A stretch of 64,000 nucleotides of DNA from assembly GCF_900105215.1 (NCBI RefSeq), contig NZ_FOIP01000001.1, positions 1,448,001 to 1,512,000 on the forward strand, given 5' to 3'. Source of the DNA: Lacrimispora sphenoides. GTDB taxonomy: Bacteria > Bacillota > Clostridia > Lachnospirales > Lachnospiraceae. A program made the position numbers and the translations under genes. A model generated the notes under the pieces. The model made no database searches and was not told where the DNA came from. It saw only the letters and a program-made list of their open reading frames with translations. This document shows, piece by piece, positions 56,139 to 63,863 of this stretch (its first letter is position 1; every line of letters starts with the position of its first letter).

Positions 56139-57837
56139 AAGCACTCCATTTCGCTGACACCTTTTTTTTGATTTCATCTGTCATCACGATATCTTCCGGC
56201 CAGGGACGGGAAAGTCCCTCCTCCAGACGCTTTCTTGTAGCATCGAAAGCCGCCCGCCTGCCATCCGTAAACATATCTCTGGTAACGTCAATATTATTAA
56301 ATACCCGCCACATGACTGTGGAATGATCTGACGGGTCTACATCCTCGTCCACAATTAAAATGAGGGAAGCCTTTTTTTCTTCCAGCATGGAAAGGGCTTT
56401 TTGCCTTCCTCCCCAGGGCTGTTCCTTACGAATAGGAACGATTTCAAGCGCTCCTTCGGTAAAGGCTTCTTTCCCTCTGCTAGTGGCATCTATACCAAGC
56501 CGTCCGCCATACAAAGGATAATCGGAAGAATGATCCAGAGCATCTAACGGCCCTTTGCTGACTACAAAATCCTCCTCCGGATGGGCGTAGCGCAAGACCT
56601 CCTGCCAGACAGCTGCCGCATCACAGGGATCTATGGTTTCATCGACCGCCACGATCATCTTTGCAGTTCTCATCTGTCCCATGCCCCATATGGCGTTCAT
56701 GACAGTTCTGGCAGCTCCCGGATAGGATGATTTCACCGATATCACTGCGCAGTTATGGAAGACTCCTTCAAATGGTAAATGGATATCCTGCAGCTCGGGA
56801 ATCGCTGTCTTTAATACGGGAAGGAAGATGCGTTCTGTAGCCTTTGCCATATAGCAGTCTTCCATAGGAGGTTTGCCCACTACTGTGGCAGGATAGACAG
56901 GATGTTTTTTATGGGTAATCGTTGTAACATGAAATCTGGGATACCAGTCCGCCAGAGAATAATAACCGGTATGATCTCCGAAAGGTCCTTCCCAGACCAG
57001 TTCTTCCTGAGGATCTACATAGCCCTCCAGTACAAATTCCGCATCCTCCGGCACATAGAGATCGTTGGTAATGCATTTCACCATTTTTACCGGCCTTTTT
57101 CTTAAGAATCCGGCCAGCATCATCTCATCCAGTTTCGGCGGAAGAGGAGCTGTGGAAGCATATGTCACTGCCGGGTCGCATCCAAGTGCAACGGATACGG
57201 GCATAGGACAGCCCTTCTTTCTGTATGCTTCGTAAATACCGGCCCCATCCTTGTGTTTCTGCCAGTGCATGGCCGTTGTCTTGGAATCCAGTACCTGCAT
57301 CCGGTACATGCCTATGTTTTGTAGCTTTGTATCAGGATATTTTGTAAAGACAAGGGGAAGTGTAAAGAAACGCCCTCCGTCAAGAGGCCAGCAATGCAGA
57401 ACTGGCAGCTGTTCTAAGTCTGGTTCTCTCTCTATAACCTCCTGGCAGCTGGGCCTTTTAACATGAAAACGGCTCCTGAAAGGAAAGCAGCATAACAGGC
57501 GCAGGAGCTTTGGTGAAAAGGAGATCAGCTTTAAAAACGATGTATAATTCCCAAAATCCAGATAGGCACCTATATCCGCTGCGATATCGTCTAAGTTATC
57601 CGCTCCAAGAGAAAGGGCCATCCGCTTATCGGTGCCAAAGGCGTTCATCAGCACCGGATAGGGAGAGCCCTCCACATGTTCAAACAAAAGCGCTTTGCCA
57701 CTGTTACTTTCTGACTTGCAGACCCTGTCAGTGATCTCTGTTATTTCCAGGAGAGGGGATACTTTCTCCGTCACCCGGATCAGTTCCCCTCTCTCTTCCA
57801 ATTTATGAATAAAATCCTGTAGTCCTCGGTATGACAT
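56107..57837 (-). CDS. ubiD: UbiD-family prenyl-FMN-dependent decarboxylase
   Basis: The 576-residue protein spans the UbiD N-terminal, flavin-reductase-like barrel and C-terminal domains. Typical segments are GPFGDHTGYYSLADWYPRFH near residue 289, MGQMRTAKMIVAVDETIDP near 380 and VDEDVDPSDHSTVMWRVFNN near 480. It removes a carboxyl group from an aromatic or unsaturated acid using prenyl-FMN made by UbiX. It is longer than E. coli UbiD (about 497), mainly at the N-terminal and C-terminal ends. The AGGAGG site is four to five bases from the ATG. It probably decarboxylates a prenylated ring acid in this operon. Confidence 0.92.
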   Translation of the reverse strand: MSYRGLQDFIHKLEERGELIRVTEKVSPLLEITEITDRVCKSESNSGKALLFEHVEGSPYPVLMNAFGTDKRMALSLGADNLDDIAADIGAYLDFGNYTSFLKLISFSPKLLRLLCCFPFRSRFHVKRPSCQEVIEREPDLEQLPVLHCWPLDGGRFFTLPLVFTKYPDTKLQNIGMYRMQVLDSKTTAMHWQKHKDGAGIYEAYRKKGCPMPVSVALGCDPAVTYASTAPLPPKLDEMMLAGFLRKRPVKMVKCITNDLYVPEDAEFVLEGYVDPQEELVWEGPFGDHTGYYSLADWYPRFHVTTITHKKHPVYPATVVGKPPMEDCYMAKATERIFLPVLKTAIPELQDIHLPFEGVFHNCAVISVKSSYPGAARTVMNAIWGMGQMRTAKMIVAVDETIDPCDAAAVWQEVLRYAHPEEDFVVSKGPLDALDHSSDYPLYGGRLGIDATSRGKEAFTEGALEIVPIRKEQPWGGRQKALSMLEEKKASLILIVDEDVDPSDHSTVMWRVFNNIDVTRDMFTDGRRAAFDATRKRLEEGLSRPWPEDIVMTDEIKKKVSAKWSAYGIDHWKNSK

Positions 57838-57845
57838 ATGGCCTC

Positions 57846-58919
57846 CTAACGGTCATGGCTGCGGTATGCTTCGTAGCCGCTGCTGGTTTTGATGGTGCTA
57901 TCCGGCAGAACCCACATCGCTTCAACACCCTTCATATCTTCGATCATAGCCAGTCCCTCTTCATAGGGCATATTAAATATGGCGGTAGACAGCGCATCTG
58001 CCCAGCCAGAGTCCTTACAAACAACGGAAACTGCCCGGAAGTATGCTGCAGGCATCAGTGTCAAAGGGTCGATAATATGGTGATATTTCACCCCATCCAC
58101 AATGTAATACCTTTCATAATCACCGCTGCTGACGAGAGAAAAGCCGTCTAAATCCAAAGTATCAATGGCCTTTTTATCACTGTCAAGATCCGGATTTTGG
58201 ATATCCAGCTTCCAGGGCTTTCCGTCTCCCCGGATACCGATGGCACGGATATTGCCTCCTACACTGAGAAGAACATGGTCAATCCCCTTGGCTTCCAGAG
58301 ATCTAGCTACCAGTTCTGTGGCGTAGCCTTTTGCAATGGCCCCCACGTCTAAGCGCATTCCAGGATCCTCCAGGTATACGGTGGAAGCATCTTCATCTAT
58401 GATGACCTTTGAGAAATCCGTATGTAGGGCTGCCTCTTTCAGTTTGTCCATAGGGGGAACCTGGGCTGTCTCCGGGTTATCTATGCCCTTTGTGCGATAG
58501 TCGTGCCAGATGGACAGAACACTTCCCATGGCTACATTTACTTTGCCGTCTGTTTTTTCATAGGCTTCTTCCGCCGCCTTTAACATATCGATGATCTTCT
58601 GATCGACTTTCACGGGACTTTTACCGGCATTATCATTGATGGTCTTAATATTGTTTATACCGTCATAATCATTGTAAATATCATATAGCTCATGGTACGT
58701 CTCCAGCTCATCATGAACGTCCGTGGCAATCTGGGTAAATTCCTCTTTATTCTTTGCATATCCGACGATCTGGGTGACGGTATCGAAGAGTTTTAGGAAC
58801 TCAGCGTGAAATCTTTGATCCTTTTTAACTCCTATGGCGGCGGTATTAACCGCCGCCATAGTAAGCGCTGCCAGAGTTCCGGCAATGATTATAAAAGTTA
58901 TTACTTTTTTATTTTGCAT
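57846..58919 (-). CDS. apbE: ApbE family FAD:protein FMN transferase
   Basis: The 357-residue protein has an N-terminal membrane segment (residues about 4-28) and then the ApbE domain outside the membrane. The flavin-binding motif DVGAIAKGYATELVARSLE lies near residue 202, SVGGNIRAIG near 230 and the metal site DALSTAIFNM near 315. ApbE transfers FMN from FAD to Thr or Ser of extracytoplasmic acceptor proteins. I chose the ATG at 58919, which overlaps the end of the upstream lipoprotein gene by eleven bases. The neighbouring lipoprotein is the obvious acceptor, matching the FmnB-PplA relation in Listeria. Confidence 0.94.
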   Translation of the reverse strand: MQNKKVITFIIIAGTLAALTMAAVNTAAIGVKKDQRFHAEFLKLFDTVTQIVGYAKNKEEFTQIATDVHDELETYHELYDIYNDYDGINNIKTINDNAGKSPVKVDQKIIDMLKAAEEAYEKTDGKVNVAMGSVLSIWHDYRTKGIDNPETAQVPPMDKLKEAALHTDFSKVIIDEDASTVYLEDPGMRLDVGAIAKGYATELVARSLEAKGIDHVLLSVGGNIRAIGIRGDGKPWKLDIQNPDLDSDKKAIDTLDLDGFSLVSSGDYERYYIVDGVKYHHIIDPLTLMPAAYFRAVSVVCKDSGWADALSTAIFNMPYEEGLAMIEDMKGVEAMWVLPDSTIKTSSGYEAYRSHDR

Positions 58920-60024
58920 TTGCTTCTGCCTTGGAGATGCCTGCTTGGAAGTCACCAATACCAACAGTTACGCTGGCTTTTAAGTCGGCATCAGTAGGAG
59001 CACCTTCTTTTTCATCAATTGCAAGACCTGTGATCTCACTGGCTGTTTTGCCAGTTGCATAAGCTGCGAAACTAGCAGCCTGCTCATTCCATTCTTTTCC
59101 GATTGCGGAAGCTTTCTTCATGCCATAGGCATCACCTAACTGATTCTTGGTCTTGAAATCAGCAGCTTTTAAATCGCTGGTGATCTTACCGGCAGCGTCG
59201 AAGTTTACATTGACCTGAGAAGCGTCAATCACACAGCTTGTAATCTTGCTGTCTGCGCCAAAGCTTGCAATTGTGTAGGTAGAATATGCCTGAGCCACGC
59301 CGTCAGCATCTGCAGCTGCATCTTTGGACTTGCTGATGCCTGTTACGATACCATAACCCAGCTTGTCGCCTGTCTGAGCGCCTGCGCTCTTAGCATTTGC
59401 TACAGCCTGCTCAACAACATTGATAAAGTCTCCGATATGAACAGTAATGGTAGCCTTTAAGTCTGCATCATCTGCAACACCATCTGCAGAAACGGCAATT
59501 CCTTTTACTTCATCGGCAGTTTTTCCGATTACATACTTAGCAAAGCCATCAGCCTGCTCGTTCCACTCTTTGCTGATACCGGAAGCTTTTTTCATACCAT
59601 ATTTTTCTCCCAGCTCATTCTTGGATTCCACAACGGTACCAAGATCTGTAAGCAGTTTTCCTTCTTTGGAGAAATTCACTTTGGTCTGAACGGAATCGAT
59701 TTTACAGTCTACAATCTTACCGCTGCCATCTACTAATACAGCTGCGAACATGGTATCTACTTCTGCAAGACCATCTTTTTCACCAGCATCTGTGGATTTG
59801 CCGATGGAAGAAATTGCTGCATAACCGGTAGAGAGAGCGCCGCCTGCTGCTTCAGTCTTTGCAGCTTCTGTGGTGGCCTCAGCCTGTGTGGTAGGTGCTT
59901 CCGTTGTTGCTGCCTCTGTCGGTGCTGCAGTAGTTGGTGCCTGTTTTAAATTGGATGAACACCCTGCCAGGATAGTTGCTGCCGCCATAAGACCGCAGCT
60001 TAAAGCTAAAACACGTTTTTTCAT
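58909..60024 (-). CDS. Two-repeat lipoprotein, probable flavin carrier (PplA-like)
   Basis: The 371-residue protein has a lipobox AGC (Cys22) and then a low-complexity Thr/Ala/Glu linker (about 30-62). Two copies of a roughly 140-residue domain follow (about 68-215 and 220-371). Shared elements include YGMKKAS, KEWNEQA, FA-Y--GKTA, DADLKA and IGDF. I see no canonical S/T-G-A-T flavinylation tetrapeptide, so FMN attachment by the neighbouring ApbE is not shown by sequence. The place in the operon, next to ApbE and an Ndh2-like enzyme, fits an extracellular electron shuttle. It has its own AAGGAGGAG site. Confidence 0.75.
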   Translation of the reverse strand: MKKRVLALSCGLMAAATILAGCSSNLKQAPTTAAPTEAATTEAPTTQAEATTEAAKTEAAGGALSTGYAAISSIGKSTDAGEKDGLAEVDTMFAAVLVDGSGKIVDCKIDSVQTKVNFSKEGKLLTDLGTVVESKNELGEKYGMKKASGISKEWNEQADGFAKYVIGKTADEVKGIAVSADGVADDADLKATITVHIGDFINVVEQAVANAKSAGAQTGDKLGYGIVTGISKSKDAAADADGVAQAYSTYTIASFGADSKITSCVIDASQVNVNFDAAGKITSDLKAADFKTKNQLGDAYGMKKASAIGKEWNEQAASFAAYATGKTASEITGLAIDEKEGAPTDADLKASVTVGIGDFQAGISKAEANAK

Positions 60025-60057
60025 AGTTAAAACTCCTCCTTATGTTGCTTTATATTA

Positions 60058-61044
60058 TTATTTTTTAATACCATAATAAGATTTATCCACCACGGTCATG
60101 ATCCTGGCCATCTTGGCCTCGGATAAATTAAGAGCTCCGATGGTGCTTACTGCTTTTGTATAGTATCTGCCAGCCATTGCTTTTGTATAAGCGGTTCCGC
60201 CGGCTTCCAAAACTCTGTCATAGAGTTCCTTCGCGGAAACCAGGCCGTTTTTAACCTGCATTAAAAAGTTCTCATCCTGTTTCATGGCATGAATGAGAGG
60301 CAAGGTGACAACTCCTTCTTCATAATCGGACCGGACGCTTTTCTTAGCATCACTTTCATCCATCTCATAATCAATACAGTCATCCATGAGCTGAAAAATC
60401 ATGCCTACATCATTGCCGACCTTACGGTACATGCGAAGTTTTCTCTCATCCGTTGTGGACAGCATGGCGCCGCCGTGAAAGGATGCTTCAAAAAGCGCCG
60501 CTGTTTTTCCTTTGATGATGCTTAGATAGCGGTAAACGGATAGATCCAGGTTCCCATTGTTGATTTCCTGGCGTAATTCTCCCATGCAGATTCTGCATAG
60601 ATAATTGGACATATCCAGGGCTTCGTATTCTTTCCTTTTAGGAATGGAAACCGCCAGTTTAAGTGCCAGGGATAAGAGGTAATCTCCGCAAATGACCGCC
60701 GCTTTTTTGCCAAATCTCTTTTGAAGCGTGTCGATCCCCCGCCTTGTATCAGCGTCATCGATTACATCATCATGGACCAGGGTGGCCAAATGCAGCAGTT
60801 CTACTGCAGAAGCCAGGGTAATGGCATCTGCCGGAACTTTATCCTCTTCATCCATGGAACAGGCCATCAGCCCATAAGCACGGATGAACTTACCTGTGGA
60901 CTTTGCCAGATGGGCCGTGTAAGTCCTGATGACAGGAGGCGCTGAAGATAAATGCTTTTCCACAGCTGATGCCATTAATTGGAAAGCCTCTTCAAAACCA
61001 TACCGCAGGCTGTCTGCATCCTCCAACAATTCTCTATTAGTCAT
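60058..61044 (-). CDS. Polyprenyl (trans-isoprenyl) diphosphate synthase
   Basis: The 328-residue enzyme has both aspartate-rich motifs of chain-elongating trans-prenyltransferases: HDDVIDDADTRRG near residue 91 and MDDCIDYEMDE near 218. It also has a KGKTAALFEASF element near 173. It makes the polyprenyl tail from isopentenyl diphosphate. The gene overlaps the Ndh2-like gene by eight bases and comes before the flavin lipoprotein. This is the counterpart of DmkB/HepT in known quinone loci. The chain length cannot be predicted reliably from this view. Confidence 0.93.
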   Translation of the reverse strand: MTNRELLEDADSLRYGFEEAFQLMASAVEKHLSSAPPVIRTYTAHLAKSTGKFIRAYGLMACSMDEEDKVPADAITLASAVELLHLATLVHDDVIDDADTRRGIDTLQKRFGKKAAVICGDYLLSLALKLAVSIPKRKEYEALDMSNYLCRICMGELRQEINNGNLDLSVYRYLSIIKGKTAALFEASFHGGAMLSTTDERKLRMYRKVGNDVGMIFQLMDDCIDYEMDESDAKKSVRSDYEEGVVTLPLIHAMKQDENFLMQVKNGLVSAKELYDRVLEAGGTAYTKAMAGRYYTKAVSTIGALNLSEAKMARIMTVVDKSYYGIKK

Positions 61045-63064
61045 TGTATAAATACCACTTCCTTATAAAGGGAAGTTTTCTCCATTTTTTCTTAAGCCAG
61101 GGCATGAAATAATAATCAAGGCCAAGGGTTCTGCCGCCGCCGATTAGCACTGCGATACCGGCGAAAATCATCCAGAACGTGTTTAAGTAAAGACCAGTCG
61201 TGCACACAAACATGAACTGAAGCACCAGGGAGGCTGCTGAGGAAAGGAAGTTGAATAATCCTGCCATTAAAGCAAGACCGATCAGGATCTCCGCGATTAC
61301 GATACCGCGCTGCATAAACAGCTGAAGTCCGCCGTTAGGCAGGATCACAGTATTCACAAACCAGTTCATAGGAGCAAAATCCAGTTTAAAGGCATAATCA
61401 GACAGAGTCGAATGGGAAATGCCTTTGGAACTGACAAGGGTAGCGTCGATTAATCCTAAAATATGATAGGAGAAAACTGCTACACCACTGGAAACTGCAT
61501 CTGCAGCACCAGCAGCAGCACCAGTGGCACTGGCTACCGCATCTGCAGCAGCAGAAGTTGCACTGGAGACAGCATCAGCCGAAGGAGCAGCTCCTCCGAT
61601 TCCATTGATCCCGTAGGGAGCCAGAATGTTATTGAAGAATTGATTGGCTCCTCCAAAGAAACCGCTCAGCATGGGCTGATCCATCCAGCCTTCAACAATC
61701 TTCATAACGCCTTCAAATACCCATACAGCACCCAGCCATACGCGCAGCGGCATCAGCAGGAAGCTTGGGGTCCTGTTGGAGAAATGACCTCCCAGGAAGC
61801 TTCTGCGGTTGCGCACGGTAAAGAATTCGTGGCACACATAGCTCCACACCTTGTTCCAACCCAATACCTGAATAAAATATATAACATTGATAAAATGCTT
61901 GGAAAGCATGGCAAAGAAGGAACACAGGTTAAACATGAGATTGGGAAGTCCTACCCGTGCCACTCCGTAGCGGCCTCCTACAGAAACCATAACGCCATGG
62001 AAGGACGGTTTATACTCCTCCATCGCTCCTGTACCAGCAATGGCACATACCAGATTATGGGCGGCTGTATGAGCGCTCTGCTCACAGTTTTCTACCATCT
62101 GTGGAACAGGTGCATTTTCTCCCTGAGGTACATACATCATGTTGTCGCCGACTACGTAAACTTCTTCGTGATCTTTGGCTCTTAAGAAAGAATCTACTTG
62201 GATTCTTCCGCGCCCTACGGATTCAAGCGTCTTGGCCGCTTCTCCTGTAATATCTGCGCTTTCAATACCGGCGGTCCAGATGGTTGTACCGGATGGATAA
62301 CGGTTTTTCCTGCCATCCTGATTCAGTTCGATGAAATCCTCGCCAATGGCGGTCACACCGGTTTCCATCATTACTTTTACGCCCATCTTTGTCAGGCGCT
62401 TTTCTACCTTGCCGGACAGCTTCTCCGGAAGAATGGGCACTGACCGCTTTAAAACATCTACGTTATACATGGAGACAAGAGACGGTTCTATTTCATACTC
62501 ATCACATAAGAAGGGCACATATTCTGCCAGTTCTCCAGCCATTTCCACACCGGTAAAACCTGCTCCTACGACGTAGAACGTCAAAAGGCGGCGTTTTTCC
62601 GCCTCGTCCGGTTCACAGGCAGCTTTGCGGAATACATGGTGAATCCGTTCTTTTAATAAAACAGCATCTTCATAAGACCAAAGCTTATAAGAATTCTTCT
62701 CTGCACCTTCCACACCGAAATAGGTGGGCTTAGAGCCTGCGGCCAGGATCAGATAGTCATAATCGTATTCGCCCTGGTTTCCCGTCAATTTCTTCTCTTC
62801 AATGGAAATCTGACTGATGGTGTCAGTAATGATTTCAACATTCCTTCCGGCAAATACTTTTTTCAGGCTGATGCGTATACTGTCTTCCTCTACCCTTCCA
62901 GCGGCCACTTCATGAAGTTCTGTAAGCATGGTATGAAACGGATGCCTGTCTATGATGGAGATACTTACCTCGTCCTCCATCTTCATCTTGCGGAATTTTT
63001 TTTCCAATTTTTTGGCAGTTAAAATACCGGCATAACCGGCACCTAACACTACTATTCTTTTCAA
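61037..63064 (-). CDS. Ndh2-like NADH:quinone oxidoreductase with C-terminal membrane domain
   Basis: The 675-residue protein begins with an FAD-binding GAGYAG motif (residues 8-13). A second dinucleotide fold (VVGAGFTGVEMAGE, near 167-180) binds NADH. A conserved VYVVGDN lies near 306. The C-terminal third (from about 400) is a DoxX-like membrane domain of several helices with an unusual Ala/Ser-rich insert near 510-545. The start is the TTG at 63064, set by AAGGAGGGG at a 7-base gap; a longer TTG at 63097 has no site. Ordinary Ndh2 is about 400 residues. The extra membrane part matches the Listeria extracellular electron transfer dehydrogenase. Confidence 0.92.
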   Translation of the reverse strand: MKRIVVLGAGYAGILTAKKLEKKFRKMKMEDEVSISIIDRHPFHTMLTELHEVAAGRVEEDSIRISLKKVFAGRNVEIITDTISQISIEEKKLTGNQGEYDYDYLILAAGSKPTYFGVEGAEKNSYKLWSYEDAVLLKERIHHVFRKAACEPDEAEKRRLLTFYVVGAGFTGVEMAGELAEYVPFLCDEYEIEPSLVSMYNVDVLKRSVPILPEKLSGKVEKRLTKMGVKVMMETGVTAIGEDFIELNQDGRKNRYPSGTTIWTAGIESADITGEAAKTLESVGRGRIQVDSFLRAKDHEEVYVVGDNMMYVPQGENAPVPQMVENCEQSAHTAAHNLVCAIAGTGAMEEYKPSFHGVMVSVGGRYGVARVGLPNLMFNLCSFFAMLSKHFINVIYFIQVLGWNKVWSYVCHEFFTVRNRRSFLGGHFSNRTPSFLLMPLRVWLGAVWVFEGVMKIVEGWMDQPMLSGFFGGANQFFNNILAPYGINGIGGAAPSADAVSSATSAAADAVASATGAAAGAADAVSSGVAVFSYHILGLIDATLVSSKGISHSTLSDYAFKLDFAPMNWFVNTVILPNGGLQLFMQRGIVIAEILIGLALMAGLFNFLSSAASLVLQFMFVCTTGLYLNTFWMIFAGIAVLIGGGRTLGLDYYFMPWLKKKWRKLPFIRKWYLYND

Positions 63065-63114
63065 GTCTTCCCCTCCTTGTATGATAGCGGCACGCAAAAT
63101 GCCACTTTGACATT

Positions 63115-63123
63115 ATTATAACA
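63115..63123 (-). promoter_or_regulatory. Extended -10 promoter of the ten-gene operon
   Basis: On the minus strand TGT precedes TATAAT, giving an extended -10 box with no obvious -35. The transcript start would be about 44 nt before the TTG start of the Ndh2-like gene. Confidence 0.55.
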
Positions 63124-63179
63124 TATGGGAATGATTTTTACCATAATTTTATCGCAAATCGATCACTTTTTCCACTTTT

Positions 63180-63193
63180 TGTAACTTATTACA
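63180..63193. promoter_or_regulatory. Operator-like palindrome between the divergent units
   Basis: TGTAA-CTTA-TTACA is an inverted repeat about 60 bp upstream of the minus-strand -10. A second dyad at 63221-63258 (GCCGG and ATTTG arms, 63221-63225 with 63254-63258, 63228-63232 with 63245-63249) lies beyond it. Both are candidates for shared control of the two divergent transcripts. The region 63065-63369 contains no gene. Confidence 0.4.
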
Positions 63194-63317
63194 TATATAG
63201 AGAATTGCCTGTCAAAAGGAGCCGGTCATTTGTTTCCTGATATCCAAATCGGGCCGGCAATACAAGGTATCCTATAATGATTTTGGACTAATTTTTATTT
63301 TATAAACAAGACAGTTA

Positions 63318-63326
63318 TGTTATAAT
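63318..63326 (+). promoter_or_regulatory. Extended -10 promoter of the NusG-II gene
   Basis: TGT followed by TATAAT (63321-63326) forms an extended -10. The preceding TTA makes the block TTATGTTATAAT, close to ATATGTTATAAT in the opposite-strand promoter. Start to ATG is about 37 bp. Confidence 0.55.
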
Positions 63327-63369
63327 GAAATCTCAGAATATTACATTTAAGAGAAATAAGAGGTAACAG

Positions 63370-63735
63370 ATGAAGTTTGAAAAAAAATTAACAGTAATAC
63401 AAAAGAGAGAGCTGATCCTGATTGCTGCCATTCTGGTGATATCAGGACTGCTCTCAGGGATATTTTATATCAAAAACAGAAAGCCGGCGGAGCAGGTGGT
63501 GGTCACTGTAGACGGCGAGACTGTGGCAACCCTGGATCTTCATAAAGATGCTGACATGGTTATTGATGGGTATGGCGGTACGGATCATCTGATCATTAAA
63601 GACGGTTATGCCAGCATTACAGAAGCTTCCTGCCCTGATAAGGTATGTGTCCGCACGGGCAAGATTCACAGAAGCGGGGAACTGATTGTCTGCCTGCCTA
63701 ATCGGGTGGTAGTCACAATCGAAGGGGAAGAATAA
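63370..63735 (+). CDS. NusG domain II membrane protein (EetA-like)
   Basis: The 121-residue protein has one N-terminal membrane helix (about residues 15-35) and then an extracytoplasmic NusG-domain-II fold. A CPDKVC pair of Cys lies near residues 88-93 and the run VCLPNRVVVTIEG near the end. Proteins of this family are encoded with FMN-binding and Gx-transporter genes in many Gram-positives and include EetA of the Listeria electron-export locus. The divergent neighbour is the Ndh2-like operon, 305 bp away. An EetB-like transporter gene does not follow directly. The AGAGGTAAC site before the ATG is moderate. Role: probably an accessory electron-transfer or flavin-related membrane protein. Confidence 0.85.
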   Translation: MKFEKKLTVIQKRELILIAAILVISGLLSGIFYIKNRKPAEQVVVTVDGETVATLDLHKDADMVIDGYGGTDHLIIKDGYASITEASCPDKVCVRTGKIHRSGELIVCLPNRVVVTIEGEE

Positions 63736-63863
63736 GGAATTGCCGAATATATCTCCTGTTTCTGGAGAATCATATCCAATATCGGAATAAAATGTACCGT
63801 TATGTAAAAATAATTACAGGTTTCAGGAACTAAATGATCCTGGGGATCAGGGAAGGAGCTGAT

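Noticed and set aside
61463..62185. Long plus-strand open frame opposite the Ndh2-like gene
   Set aside because: Its translation is Ser/Thr/Cys-rich with no family resemblance and mirrors the Ala/Ser-rich insert of the real gene; no ribosome binding site.
63180..63193. Dyad TGTAA-CTTA-TTACA considered as a Rex redox-repressor site
   Set aside because: It is two bases shorter than the Rex pattern and lacks the TGTGA/TCACA core, so it is reported only as an unassigned operator candidate.
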